A stretch of 64,000 nt of DNA from an uncultured Lachnospiraceae bacterium (GCA_949840465.1 CATKXE010000007.1:1-64000); one strand, 5' to 3'; counted from the first letter of the stretch, positions 17,730 to 26,955 are shown. Notes: generated from the letters alone by a model not told the origin. Program-made: numbers and translations.

Positions 17730-17802
17730 GCTGTAACCCCTGCGGCAACCGCCAAATGGACATACAAAAACATGCCTGCCTGGCTTAGTGCTTCGCGGGA
17801 AT
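17730..17802 (-). repeat. Repeat copy R3 (block A only, reversed)
   Basis: Read on the minus strand this is the A block: CCCGCGAAGCACTAAGCCAGG, then a hairpin around CATGTTTTTGTATG and TGGCGGTTGCCGCAGG. It starts 3 nt after the preceding gene's stop and ends 30 nt before the next gene, inserted within an apparent operon. Blocks B and C are missing. Confidence 0.8.
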
Positions 17803-17832
17803 AAAAAATGATAAAAACAAAGGAGAAGAACC

Positions 17833-19104
17833 ATGGCAAATTATGTAGAAATGTGGAAAGAACTGGGGATGGATCTGGAGGCTCACGACGCGCTTTGCGC
17901 CGTGCTTCCGTCGGCATTTGGGGATGTATACCTTTCACAGGAAAACCGCCCTGAGGGCATGGGATTCTGGGACATGGTGGTGGCCGACATCCACGGTATC
18001 CGTCCGGCAGAGCTGATGGAGGCGCAAAAGAAGGGGCAGAAGGTGTTCGGGACATTCTGCGTGTATGTACCGGACGAAGTGGTGGTTGCGGCGGACGGCA
18101 TTGTGACCGGGCTGTGCGGCGGCTCCCAGTTCTGGGTTCCGGGCGGGGAGAAAGTGCTTCCTAAAAGTGTCTGCCCGCTGATCAAGGCATCCGTAGGCGC
18201 GAGGCTTGAGCGAACCTGCCCGTTTTTCCGTATTGCGGACATGTACGTAGGTGAGACGACCTGTGACGGCAAGAAAAAAGCATGGGAGATCCTGGGGAAG
18301 GATGTTCCGATCCATATTATGGACATGCCGCAGATGAAGCGCCCCCAGGATGTGAAAAAGTGGGAAGATGAGATCCGGGAATTTGCAGGCGTTGTAGAGG
18401 AATGTACAGGAAATAAAATCACGCCGGAAAAGTTAGGCGGGGCCATCCATATCATCAATGAAAAGCGAAAAGCCCTTGCCCGCGTGTATGAGGCAAGGAA
18501 AGCAAAGAATATCCCTGTCAGCGGGAGGGACGCGCTGCTGGTTATGCAGATCGCATTTTTTGACGATCCGGTGCGCTGTGCGCAGATGACGAACCGGCTG
18601 GCGGATGAATTAGAGCAGCGTATCGCCGACGGCGTGTCTGTATTCCCGGCGGGGACAAAACGTATCCTGCTGTCCGGGACGCCTATGGCGATTCCGAACT
18701 GGAAGCTGCATCACATCATCGAGACGAGCGGCGCAGCGGTGGTATGTGAAGAAACCTGTACAGGAACACGCTATTTTGAAAATCTGGTGGATGAGGCAAA
18801 GACGGATCTGGACGGGCAGTATGCGGCGATTGCCAGGAGATATATGGGTGTGAACTGCGCATGCTTTACCCCGAATACAGGACGTGTGGATGATATCCTG
18901 CGCCTTGCGGAAGAATATGACGTGGACGGAGTGATTGACGTGAACCTGAAATTCTGCTGTCTGTATGATACAGAAGGCTATACGGTAGAAAAGGCATTGA
19001 AGGATGCCGGTATCCCGGTCCTGGGGATTGAGACGGACTATACGGATGCAGACGCGGAACAGCTTCGGACCAGGATCGAGGCATTTGTGGAGATGTTGGG
19101 ATAA
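17833..19104 (+). CDS. Double-cubane-cluster anaerobic reductase (HgdB/YjiM-like)
   Basis: The 423-aa protein belongs to the 2-hydroxyacyl-CoA dehydratase superfamily and most resembles single-subunit double-cubane proteins (YjiM type). In that family an [8Fe-9S] cluster, reduced by an ATP-driven activator, reduces small unreactive molecules. Cysteines fit for a cluster are seen at GTFCVYV, CPLIKASVGARLERTCPFF, EETCTGTRYF, VNCACFTP and KFCCLYDTEG. No activator (YjiL/HgdC-like ATPase) gene lies in this window, so it must be encoded elsewhere. The start has AAAGGAGAAG ahead of it. The gene is tightly linked to a DUF3343 gene, 1 nt downstream. The true substrate is unknown. Confidence 0.9.
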   Translation: MANYVEMWKELGMDLEAHDALCAVLPSAFGDVYLSQENRPEGMGFWDMVVADIHGIRPAELMEAQKKGQKVFGTFCVYVPDEVVVAADGIVTGLCGGSQFWVPGGEKVLPKSVCPLIKASVGARLERTCPFFRIADMYVGETTCDGKKKAWEILGKDVPIHIMDMPQMKRPQDVKKWEDEIREFAGVVEECTGNKITPEKLGGAIHIINEKRKALARVYEARKAKNIPVSGRDALLVMQIAFFDDPVRCAQMTNRLADELEQRIADGVSVFPAGTKRILLSGTPMAIPNWKLHHIIETSGAAVVCEETCTGTRYFENLVDEAKTDLDGQYAAIARRYMGVNCACFTPNTGRVDDILRLAEEYDVDGVIDVNLKFCCLYDTEGYTVEKALKDAGIPVLGIETDYTDADAEQLRTRIEAFVEMLG

Positions 19105-19105
19105 T

Positions 19106-19381
19106 ATGGACGGGGAAAGCAGAATCAATTATTATATCCTGTTTGAGAATTATACACAGGGGATGATGCTTCAGGAACTTTTGCGGGGGGAACATATTTC
19201 CTCCCGCATTTCGCCTGCCCCACGTTCCATTCAGGGGGAGTCAGGATGCGGCATGTCCCTTTTGATCCAGCCGGAAGAGATAGGACAGGTGCGGGAGTGC
19301 ATTGAGAAAAATCAGGCGGAATACTATGACATCGTCGCCCTTCCCTGCCAGATCAATCCGCGTAGAGACAGATTTTGTTAG
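19106..19381 (+). CDS. DUF3343 putative Se/S carrier-like protein
   Basis: This 91-aa protein was trimmed from a longer ORF; MDGESRINYYILFENYTQGM is the likely start, one base after the reductase stop and without a strong ribosome site, so it is probably read by coupling. It has the DUF3343 pattern: a short beta-strand start with FENYTQGMMLQELLRG and a single conserved cysteine region GESGCGMSLLI. DUF3343 proteins are small carriers suggested to handle selenium or sulfur and are often found with cysteine desulfurases and YedF/SelD. The link here to a desulfurase-like gene and a double-cubane reductase supports that idea. It remains inference. Confidence 0.83.
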   Translation: MDGESRINYYILFENYTQGMMLQELLRGEHISSRISPAPRSIQGESGCGMSLLIQPEEIGQVRECIEKNQAEYYDIVALPCQINPRRDRFC

Positions 19382-19557
19382 GAACTGTGGAAGTTCCTTA
19401 TAGACAGAGCCCGTGACCTGTGATAATATGTTTTTAAATTTGGTACTGGGAATGTGAAAAAATGATTTGTGCAGATGGACATTCAGATATCAGATGTACA
19501 TGTTTTTTCACGGTTCCAAAACAGCAACTTATATTTTGGAGAAGAGAGGGAACGTAA

Positions 19558-20937
19558 ATGGCACAGTTATGGGGCGGTCGTTTTACGAAAGAGACGGACA
19601 GGCTGGTATATGATTTTAACGCGTCTATCTCATTTGACAAGAGGTTTTATGCACAGGATATCCGGGGCAGCATCGCCCATGTGACGATGCTGGCAAAGCA
19701 GGGGATACTGACCGTAGAAGAGAAAGAGAAGATGATCGAGGGGCTGGAGGGCATCCAAAGAGACGTGGAGGCCGGTACGCTTCCGGTGACAGAGGAATAT
19801 GAGGACATCCACAGCTTTGTGGAGGCGAACCTGATCCACCGGGTCGGGGATGTGGGCAAGAAGCTGCACACAGGGAGGAGCCGCAACGATCAGGTGGCTT
19901 TGGATATGAAGCTGTACATAAGGGATGAGATATTGGAGCTGGACGGACTGTTAAAAAGCCTGCTGGAAGTACTCCTGAAATTAATGAAGGAACACATGGA
20001 GACCTATATGCCCGGATTTACCCATCTGCAGAAGGCGCAGCCGGTTACGCTGTCCCATCATCTGGGGGCGTATTTTGAAATGTTTAAAAGGGACCGTTCG
20101 CGGATGAAGGACATTTACCGCAGGATGAATACATGTCCTCTGGGAGCCGGGGCGCTGGCAGGCACCACCTATCCTCTGGATCGGGAGTATACGGCGGAAC
20201 TGCTGGAGTTTGACGGGCCAACCCTCAACAGTATGGATTCTGTGGCGGATCGGGATTATCTGATCGAGCTGCTTTCGGCGTTATCCACGGTGATGATGCA
20301 TCTAAGCCGGTTTTCGGAGGAAGTGATTATCTGGAATTCCAATGAATACCGGTTTGTGGAGTTGGATGATGCTTACAGCACCGGGAGCAGCATCATGCCT
20401 CAGAAAAAAAATCCGGATATCGCGGAACTGGTACGTGGGAAGACCGGGCGGGTGTATGCGGCGCTTTTGTCCCTGCTGACATCCATGAAAGGGATTCCAC
20501 TGGCATATAATAAGGATATGCAGGAGGATAAGGAACTGACCTTTGACGCGATAGATACCGCCAAGGGGTGTCTCGCGTTATTTACCGGAATGCTGGATAC
20601 CATGAAATTCTCCAGGGAGAGGATGGAAGACAGCGCAAAACTCGGGTTTACCAATGCCACGGACGCTGCGGATTATCTGGTAAAACATGGCGTGCCGTTT
20701 CGGGATGCGCATGGGATTGTCGGGAGGCTGGTACTTTACTGTATTGAGGAAAACAAGCCGCTGGATGCGCTGTCATTGGAAGAATACCGGACAATCTCAC
20801 CGGTGTTCGAGGAGGATGTTTATGAGGCGATCAGCATGAAAACCTGTGTGGAGACGCGCAATACGGTGGGCGCTCCGGGGAAGGCGGCCATGGAAAAGGT
20901 GATCGCGCTGGAAGAGGCGTATCTCGCGGCAGAATAG
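19558..20937 (+). CDS. argH: Argininosuccinate lyase
   Basis: The 459-aa cytoplasmic enzyme splits argininosuccinate into arginine and fumarate, the last step of arginine synthesis. It has the family signature [11 protein letters not shown] (about residues 280-290), the early motif LWGGRF and [12 protein letters not shown]. Length is normal. The start has GAGAGGGAAC upstream. argG is not in the window, so the pathway genes are scattered. The 177-nt leader (19382-19557) contains a weak hairpin AGGAACT/AGTTCCT and GTGAAAAAA/TTTTTTCAC arms, but no T-box or clear arginine repressor box was seen. Confidence 0.97.
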   Translation: MAQLWGGRFTKETDRLVYDFNASISFDKRFYAQDIRGSIAHVTMLAKQGILTVEEKEKMIEGLEGIQRDVEAGTLPVTEEYEDIHSFVEANLIHRVGDVGKKLHTGRSRNDQVALDMKLYIRDEILELDGLLKSLLEVLLKLMKEHMETYMPGFTHLQKAQPVTLSHHLGAYFEMFKRDRSRMKDIYRRMNTCPLGAGALAGTTYPLDREYTAELLEFDGPTLNSMDSVADRDYLIELLSALSTVMMHLSRFSEEVIIWNSNEYRFVELDDAYSTGSSIMPQKKNPDIAELVRGKTGRVYAALLSLLTSMKGIPLAYNKDMQEDKELTFDAIDTAKGCLALFTGMLDTMKFSRERMEDSAKLGFTNATDAADYLVKHGVPFRDAHGIVGRLVLYCIEENKPLDALSLEEYRTISPVFEEDVYEAISMKTCVETRNTVGAPGKAAMEKVIALEEAYLAAE

Positions 20938-21036
20938 ACGGCGCGTTCAAAGCAACACAGGGGATTCTATGATGAGCGGTTGAAGAGATCCAAAGATGTG
21001 TACAGATGGGTCAGAAGTCAAAGGAGAGAAGGGAAT

Positions 21037-22128
21037 ATGATGGAGAAAAAATTAAAAGTCGGAATTTTAGGGGCAACAGGAATGGTAGGCCAGAGATTTA
21101 TTTCTCTGCTGGAGGGCCATCCCTGGTTTGAGGTGGTTACGGTGGCGGCCAGCCCGCGTTCCGCAGGGAAAACCTATGAAGAAGCCGTGGGCGGCAGATG
21201 GAAGATGAGCGCGCCTATGCCGGAGGCCGTCAAAAATCTTGTGGTGCTCAATGTCAATGAAGTGGAAAAAGTTGCCGCGACCGTGGATTTCGTGTTCAGC
21301 GCGGTGGATATGTCCAAGGAGGAAATCCGTGCAATCGAGGAAGCATATGCCAGGACAGAGACCCCGGTGGTATCCAATAACAGCGCCCACCGTTGGACGC
21401 CGGACGTGCCCATGGTAGTGCCGGAGATCAATGTGGAGCATTTTGAGGTGATCGCGGATCAGAGGAAACGCCTTGGGACAGAGCGGGGCTTTATTGCTGT
21501 AAAGCCGAACTGCTCCATCCAGAGTTACGCACCCTGCCTTGCCGCATGGAAGGAGTTTGGGCCAAAGGAGGTTGCGGCAACCACATATCAGGCGATTTCC
21601 GGCGCAGGAAAGACGTTCAAAGACTGGCCGGAGATGGTGGAAAATGTGATTCCCTATATCGGCGGGGAAGAGGAAAAGAGCGAGCAGGAGCCCTTACGTA
21701 TTCTGGGCAGGGTGGAAAACGGGCAGATTGTAAAGGCAGAGCTTCCGAAGATTACCTGCCAGTGCATCCGCGTTCCGGTTCTGGACGGACATACGGCGGC
21801 GGTATTTGTGAATTTTGAGAAGAAGCCGACGAAAGAGCAGCTGATTGAAAAGCTGGTGAATTATAAAGGGTTCCCGCAGGAGGCAGGGCTGCCCAGCGCG
21901 CCCGGGCAGTTCATCCAGTATCTGGAAGAGGATAACCGCCCCCAGGTGAAGCTGGATGTGGATTACGAGAATGGCATGGGCGTATCCATCGGGCGGCTGA
22001 GAGAAGACAGCCTGTTTGATTATAAATTTGTCGGGCTGTCCCATAATACGGTCCGGGGGGCAGCAGGCGGCGCGGTGCTGTGCGCGGAGGCTCTGACGGC
22101 AAAAGGATATATTGAAAAGAAAGCGTGA
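21037..22128 (+). CDS. asd: Aspartate-semialdehyde dehydrogenase (archaeal/fungal-type)
   Basis: The 363-aa enzyme reduces aspartyl phosphate to aspartate semialdehyde, feeding lysine/diaminopimelate, threonine and methionine. It has the NADP motif [13 protein letters not shown] (about residues 9-21), the catalytic cysteine in VKPNCSIQ, and QAISGAGK. Its length and motifs place it in the longer archaeal/fungal-type group rather than the usual bacterial one. The ORF track adds 19 residues; the start at 21037 was chosen because AAGGAG and AAGGG lie just upstream. An alternative ATG follows directly. It is followed by a strong terminator. thrC lies 7 kb downstream. Confidence 0.95.
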   Translation: MMEKKLKVGILGATGMVGQRFISLLEGHPWFEVVTVAASPRSAGKTYEEAVGGRWKMSAPMPEAVKNLVVLNVNEVEKVAATVDFVFSAVDMSKEEIRAIEEAYARTETPVVSNNSAHRWTPDVPMVVPEINVEHFEVIADQRKRLGTERGFIAVKPNCSIQSYAPCLAAWKEFGPKEVAATTYQAISGAGKTFKDWPEMVENVIPYIGGEEEKSEQEPLRILGRVENGQIVKAELPKITCQCIRVPVLDGHTAAVFVNFEKKPTKEQLIEKLVNYKGFPQEAGLPSAPGQFIQYLEEDNRPQVKLDVDYENGMGVSIGRLREDSLFDYKFVGLSHNTVRGAAGGAVLCAEALTAKGYIEKKA

Positions 22129-22149
22129 TCTGGGCATGCCGGTTTAGCG

Positions 22150-22190
22150 GCCGCCGGGAGTGTTGCTCCGTGTCGGCGGCACTTGTTTTT
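22150..22190 (+). terminator. Terminator after asd
   Basis: GCCGCCG-GGAG-tgttg-CTCC-gtgt-CGGCGGC is followed by ACTTGTTTTT. It lies 21 nt past the asd stop. The distal arm resembles part of repeat block B (GGCGGCACTTG), so the terminator and the repeat may overlap. Confidence 0.8.
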
Positions 22191-22246
22191 GCAGGGAACG
22201 AAAGGGAGTGTACACCAAATCCCCCGCAGCAAGCTGCGGGGGAGAT
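22171..22246 (+). repeat. Repeat copy R4 (partial B + short C)
   Basis: TGTCGGCGGCACTTG, AACGAAAGGGAGTG and CACCAAATC follow the order seen in block B of R7. The perfect hairpin TCCCCCGCAG-caag-CTGCGGGGGA (22220-22243) is a short block C and is followed by GATTTTTG, so it could act as a second terminator. Confidence 0.7.
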
Positions 22247-22263
22247 TTTTGGGACAAATTTAT

Positions 22264-22326
22264 CATAGCATGCTATGTAATTGTGGGAAGGGGAGAGAAG
22301 AGGCGGTTCTATAGCATGCTATGTAA
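22264..22326. repeat. Paired palindrome repeats ATAGCATGCTATGTAA
   Basis: CATAGCATGCTATG (22264-22277) is a perfect 14-bp palindrome. The 16-nt string ATAGCATGCTATGTAA occurs at 22265-22280 and again at 22311-22326, 46 nt apart. Paired palindromes with a spacing near four helical turns could be an operator pair or a recombination site. No gene starts within 600 nt on the plus strand, so the partner is unclear. Confidence 0.6.
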
Positions 22327-22420
22327 AAAAGATGAGAAATAAAGGGATGATGCTATATGGTTTTTTTTTGGGGTTTGCGGACAGCAGCAACCAGGTACAG
22401 CATCAATTTTAGAAATAGTA

Positions 22421-22710
22421 TTGACAAATCTTTTATCTTGGTTTATCATCAACTTACTCGTCTTGGGACAAATCTTATTTCTTTGGGAGTATCATCCCAT
22501 TATCCAAACGCGAGGACATAGCTATGTTATTTATTCCCACGAAGCAATGAGCCAGGTGGACTTATTTTTGTATGTCCACCTGGCGACTGACACGAGTCTT
22601 GCTTTGTGACGGGCTTGTGAGGGCCAAAGACGCAACATTCCAGAAGGGAGGGATTTTCTGATTTTGTGAGAAAAAGCCGTCCCAATTCACGCCCCATACG
22701 GGACGGCTTT
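22421..22710 (+). ncRNA. Candidate small RNA unit in the repeat-rich gap
   Basis: TTGACA (22421-22426) and TATCAT (22444-22449) with 17-nt spacing form a good promoter that leads to no recognisable gene. About 230 nt later the hairpin AAAGCCGTCCC...GGGACGGCTTT (22673-22710) could end the transcript, although its T-tract is short. The transcript would include repeat copy R5. The gap 22129-22938 contains no convincing gene otherwise. The call rests only on promoter and hairpin patterns. Confidence 0.4.
22532..22612 (+). repeat. Repeat copy R5 (block A only)
   Basis: CACGAAGCAATGAGCCAGGTGGACTTATTTTTGTATGTCCACCTGGCGACTG is block A. Here the stem CCAGGTGGAC...GTCCACCTGG is perfectly paired, longer than in other copies, because the right arm differs. 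That looks like compensatory change and argues that the RNA or DNA fold matters. Confidence 0.8.
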
Positions 22711-22741
22711 GATCAGAGTAACACGAAAGGGCATTACGGCT

Positions 22742-22882
22742 TTATTTCCGCGAAGCAACGAGCCAGGTGGACATGTGTTTGTATGTCCATTTGGCGACTG
22801 CCGCGAGGGTCAAATACCCCGCGGCTTGCTGCGCTGGAAATATGATGCCCCGTCAGCTTGCTGCGGGGTATTTGACTTTAAG
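22742..22882 (+). repeat. Repeat copy R6 (blocks A+C)
   Basis: This copy is nearly identical to R1: CCGCGAAGCAACGAGCCAGG, the TGGACAT/ATGTCCA hairpin, GCGACTGCCGCGAGGG, then ACCCCGCGGCTTGCTGCG and GCTTGCTGCGGGGTATTTGAC. It ends about 57 nt before the adhesin gene start, so the repeat is in or near that gene's leader. Confidence 0.85.
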
Positions 22883-22938
22883 TGGCGCTTCCCCGGTACA
22901 GGTGCAAAAAAGAAGGATTTGTATGGAGGGAAAAGAAT

Positions 22939-25900
22939 ATGAAGCAAGTGTTTTACAGCATGGCAGGTGCGTTCCGGACGGCGGCGGCCTTCCTGTTGAT
23001 TTTTAGCTGCATGGTCACAACAAGCGTGGTTTCCGTGCGGGCTGAAGAAGAGATGGATGCGCCCCTGGCAGAAACAGAGGCGGTTTTGGAAAATACCGGG
23101 CAGGAAAACCAGACCTCCGGCGGCCAGGCCGGTTCTTCCCGGGGTACAGACGATGCAGACCCAGAAGAGGGCGAAGCTTCCGCTCAGAATGTGGATAAAT
23201 CCCAGGAGGACGGGGAAGAAGAGGCTTTGGAATTCCCGAAAGTCCCGCCGGTTGGAAGGCAGTATCTTACCGGACATTATGGAACAGCCTTCGTGGCGGG
23301 CGGCCAGGGGCGCATGATGCGTTCGGCGGTGAACGCGGATTGTACGATCACGCCGGGGACCAGGCACCATTATGGAGGCTGGGAGACCACCGAATTCTAT
23401 GTGGCCACCGGTACGGGAAATTATATGGGTTACTGCGCACAGCCGAAAAAGGCGACCCCGTCGGGCATTTATCAAATATCAAAAATGGAAGGCAATGACC
23501 GTATTAAAATGGCGCTGATGTTCGGCGCAGACGGACCCTGGGCAAAGGAGGCCTCCGCGCTGTTTGGAGGGACGGACAATCCTTATCCCTATATACACGC
23601 CATGATCGGGATTGAGTATACAAACGATACCGACGGGCTGACAGCGGTTCAGATCGCGGCCATGCGGAATGCTTTGGATGAGCAGATGAACAGCGGAAAG
23701 GCGCAGATGCCGGTTTTCCAGGAGTATACGGTATATGTGGCATATAATGATGATCAGGATATTGTCTGGCTGGAATATTCCGGGCCTGTTGACGGAACCG
23801 CCAGGCTGCGCAAAAGCTCGTCCAATCCGTCTCTTACGGCCGGAAATGGCTGCTATTCTTTAGCCGGGGCGGAGTATGGGGTTTATGTGGATGCGCCTTG
23901 TACGCTGCAGGCCGGGACATTTACCACCAATGAAGCAGGGGAAAGCGATTCCGTGGAGTTGGCGGCAGGGGACTATTGGGTGAAAGAAATCCAGGCTCCC
24001 ACGGGATACCGCAGGAACGAGACGGTGTATCCCATCCATGTCAATGCAGGGGAGGAAACGCAAGTACAGGTCAGTGACGTGCCAAAATATGCACCGGGAG
24101 AACTTCGGCTGATGAAAATGGATTCCGAGACGCAGGAGGGGCTGCCGCAGGGAAACGCCGCATTTGCAGGAACTCAGTTTACCGTAAAATATTACAACGG
24201 ATATTATGACAAGGACAGCCTGCCCCGCACACCTGTAAGAACCTGGGTGCTCCAGGTAAGAAAGATGGAAGACCCTGACGGAGGGCCGTCTGGTTACAGG
24301 GCGGCATTGGATGAGCGCCACAAAGTATCGGGCGATGATTTTTACATGCAGGATGGAAATGCCGTGCTGCCCTTCGGAACGGTGACCATTGAAGAGACGA
24401 AGGCTCCGGCAGGGTATCTTCTGGAGCAGTTTTATGTGAAAGCGGAGGGCAGCAAAGAAACACACAGCGGCCTGTATATTTCCCAGATCAGGGAGGGGCA
24501 AAACGGGATTTCGCTGATCGGCGGAAGCCAATATGCCGTCTACGATCAGGTGATCCGCGGAGGCGTGAAGATACGGAAACGGGATTTTGAGACAAAGGGC
24601 GCCCTGCCCCAGGGCGGCGCGGATTTTGAAAAAGCCGTGTTCATCATTGTAAATCTAAATGAAAACCAGGTGACAGTGAACGGAAAATCCTATGGAAGAA
24701 ACGACCAGGTGGCGGTGATGCAGACCGATCAAAACGGCGTGGCGCAGACGGAAAAGGATCTGCTTCCCTATGGGAAATACCGGATTATCGAGACCGGGGC
24801 GCCGGCGGGCTATCTGGAAGAAGGGGTTCTGTGCCAGGAATTTTCCGTCACCGAGAATGGAAAAATTGTGGATCTTACAGAGCCGGAACATTCCATACAG
24901 AATCAGGTGAAGCGGGGGGATTTTGAACTCCGTAAGATTGACGCCGACACCCAGGATGTGATCCGGGGCGTGCAGTTTAGGGTGACCAGTGTAAATACAG
25001 GAGAATCCCATATAATCACAACGGACGAAAACGGTTATTATTGTTCCGAATCTGCGTGGAACAAACATTCCCATAACACTAATCTGGGAGGCAGGGAAGA
25101 CGGGCTTTGGTTCGGGACGGACAGGGAAGGCAATCCGGCGCCGGTCAATGACAAGAAGGGGGCGCTGCCTTATGATACATACACTTTGGAAGAACTCCCG
25201 TCGGATGCCAATGAGGGGAAGGTGATGCTTAATACCACCTTTGTCATCTACAAGGATCGTGTGACCGTCAGCCTTGGGAATCTGGAAAATAAGGGACCCG
25301 ACGAGTGTGTGCCTGCCATCTCCACCAGCGCAAGGAACGAGGCGACGGGCGACCATTATGGAGCGGCAGGCCGTGTGACGGTTATCGATTCCGTGATCTA
25401 CAGCGGGTTAAAAGAGAAAGAGGAATATCTTCTGAAATGCATGCCCATAAGCAAATCGGACGGGAAAGCGGTGACAGACAAGGACGGGAATCCGGTTGTG
25501 TCAGAACAGACATTTACTGCGTCAGCGTCAGCAGGCATCGTGGAAGTGGAATGTACATTTGACGCGTCAGGGCTGGGCGGTTCTGATGTGGTAATTTATG
25601 AGGAATTGTACTGCGGCGGAAAGAAGATTGCAGAGCACAGGGATCGAAAGGACGAAGGACAGACCATCCATTTCCCGAAAATCAGGACAAAGGCAGCGGA
25701 CAAGGCATCCGGAACCAATATGGCAGCGGCAGGGAAAGAGGCCGCTGTTGTGGATACCGTCACCTATGAAAACCTGAAAGCAGGACAGGAATATACATTG
25801 ATCGGTAAATTGATGGACAGGGAGACAGGACAGATTGTAAAAGATGCCGACGGAAGAGACGTGGTTTCGGAGGTAAAATTTGTTCCAGAAGAAAAGGACG

Positions 25901-26916
25901 GGAAAGCAGAGGTTCTGTTTACATTTGACGGCTCCATGCTGGAAGGGAAGACATTGGTTGCGTTTGAACGATTAGAGAAGAACGGCAAACTATATGCAGT
26001 CCACGCGGATATCCGCGACGAGGACCAGACCGTCTGTTTCCCGAAAGTCCGCACGGCGGCGAGGGACGTCCACACGGACAGCCGGAGCGCCAATGCGGCA
26101 GATGGCGCGGTCGTGGTGGATTCGGTATTTTACACCAATCTTAACTCAGGGCAGGAGTATACGGTGGAGGGAATCCTGATGGATAAACAGACACAGGAAC
26201 CGCTTTTGCAGGACGGTAAAGAAATTACCGCCAAGACAACATTTACGCCCGAGGATGGGACAGGAACCGTGGACGTGACGTTTGAATTTGACGCTTCCGC
26301 GCTTGCGGGGAAAACAGCCGTGGCATATGAAAGCGTGACGCAGGACGGAAAAGAGGTGGCTGCCCACAAGGATATTGGCTATGAAGAGCAGACCATCCGT
26401 TTTCCGGAAATCGGGACAAAGGCCAGGGAAAAAGAGAGCGGCGGCCGGGAGGTTACGGCGGCACAGAAGAAAGAAATGACCATTGTGGATGAGGCGGCCT
26501 ATAAAAATCTGATTCCGGGGGAAGAATATACCATAAAAGGGATTTTGATGGATAAAGCCACAGGAAAAGCATTTACGGACGGGGAGAAAGAAGTGACGGC
26601 GGAAAAGACGTTTATCCCCGAACAGGCGGAGGGGACTGTGGAGATAGAATTTACATTCGAAGCCCAGCCGCTTAAGAAGATGGAGATCGTTGTATTTGAA
26701 AAAGTATTATCAGGCGGTGCGGAGGTGGCTGCCCATGAAGACATCCATGATGAGGGGCAGACGATCAGGGTACATATGCCAGGGATGGAGGAACCTGCCG
26801 TAAATCCGGGGAAATCGGTGAAGACAGGGGACGCCATAGGGATTCTTCCGGCAGTCGTTTTCATGCTGCTGTCGCTGGCGGCGCTGGTGGCGGCGGCACG
26901 GAGGAAAATCGGATAA
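22939..26916 (+). CDS. Large cell-wall adhesin: thioester, SpaA and VaFE domains
   Basis: This 1325-aa secreted protein has a signal peptide (residues 1-35) and an acidic linker to about 100. A probable thioester domain follows (about 140-260, Cys166 in GYCAQPKK), which would bond covalently to host surfaces. Next come about four SpaA/Cna-B-like domains (about 285-780, each ending in phrases like EIQAPTGY, ETKAPAGY and ETGAPAGY) and four VaFE/ester-bond repeats (about 785-1270, with VAFERLEKNG, VAYESV and VVFEKV). The tail NPGKSVKTGD, a hydrophobic stretch and ARRKIG form a sorting signal of the KTGD kind rather than LPXTG. The start was set at 22939 after GGAGGG. No sortase gene is adjacent. 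Confidence 0.9.
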   Translation: MKQVFYSMAGAFRTAAAFLLIFSCMVTTSVVSVRAEEEMDAPLAETEAVLENTGQENQTSGGQAGSSRGTDDADPEEGEASAQNVDKSQEDGEEEALEFPKVPPVGRQYLTGHYGTAFVAGGQGRMMRSAVNADCTITPGTRHHYGGWETTEFYVATGTGNYMGYCAQPKKATPSGIYQISKMEGNDRIKMALMFGADGPWAKEASALFGGTDNPYPYIHAMIGIEYTNDTDGLTAVQIAAMRNALDEQMNSGKAQMPVFQEYTVYVAYNDDQDIVWLEYSGPVDGTARLRKSSSNPSLTAGNGCYSLAGAEYGVYVDAPCTLQAGTFTTNEAGESDSVELAAGDYWVKEIQAPTGYRRNETVYPIHVNAGEETQVQVSDVPKYAPGELRLMKMDSETQEGLPQGNAAFAGTQFTVKYYNGYYDKDSLPRTPVRTWVLQVRKMEDPDGGPSGYRAALDERHKVSGDDFYMQDGNAVLPFGTVTIEETKAPAGYLLEQFYVKAEGSKETHSGLYISQIREGQNGISLIGGSQYAVYDQVIRGGVKIRKRDFETKGALPQGGADFEKAVFIIVNLNENQVTVNGKSYGRNDQVAVMQTDQNGVAQTEKDLLPYGKYRIIETGAPAGYLEEGVLCQEFSVTENGKIVDLTEPEHSIQNQVKRGDFELRKIDADTQDVIRGVQFRVTSVNTGESHIITTDENGYYCSESAWNKHSHNTNLGGREDGLWFGTDREGNPAPVNDKKGALPYDTYTLEELPSDANEGKVMLNTTFVIYKDRVTVSLGNLENKGPDECVPAISTSARNEATGDHYGAAGRVTVIDSVIYSGLKEKEEYLLKCMPISKSDGKAVTDKDGNPVVSEQTFTASASAGIVEVECTFDASGLGGSDVVIYEELYCGGKKIAEHRDRKDEGQTIHFPKIRTKAADKASGTNMAAAGKEAAVVDTVTYENLKAGQEYTLIGKLMDRETGQIVKDADGRDVVSEVKFVPEEKDGKAEVLFTFDGSMLEGKTLVAFERLEKNGKLYAVHADIRDEDQTVCFPKVRTAARDVHTDSRSANAADGAVVVDSVFYTNLNSGQEYTVEGILMDKQTQEPLLQDGKEITAKTTFTPEDGTGTVDVTFEFDASALAGKTAVAYESVTQDGKEVAAHKDIGYEEQTIRFPEIGTKAREKESGGREVTAAQKKEMTIVDEAAYKNLIPGEEYTIKGILMDKATGKAFTDGEKEVTAEKTFIPEQAEGTVEIEFTFEAQPLKKMEIVVFEKVLSGGAEVAAHEDIHDEGQTIRVHMPGMEEPAVNPGKSVKTGDAIGILPAVVFMLLSLAALVAAARRKIG

Positions 26917-26928
26917 AGTGATCCGGTA

Positions 26929-26955
26929 AAAGTGATCCTTCACTTTCTGCTTTCC
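26929..26955 (+). terminator. Weak hairpin after the adhesin gene
   Basis: AAAGTGA-tcct-TCACTTT is followed by CTGCTTTCC. The stem is short (7 bp) with a broken T-tract. Confidence 0.4.

Noticed and set aside
17672-18055. 127-aa minus-strand ORF over repeat R3 and the start of the reductase gene
   Set aside because: It overlaps the well-supported double-cubane reductase gene in the other direction and its first part is Pro/Arg-rich shadow sequence.
19382-19557. T-box or arginine repressor leader upstream of argH
   Set aside because: No T-box core and no clear arginine box were found; only weak hairpins are visible.
22421-23006. Short ORFs crossing repeat copies R5 and R6, with a recurring FLYVHLAT/YVHLATAAR peptide
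   Set aside because: The peptide recurs because the DNA repeat recurs. Frames differ between copies, stops are not conserved and no good ribosome sites precede them.
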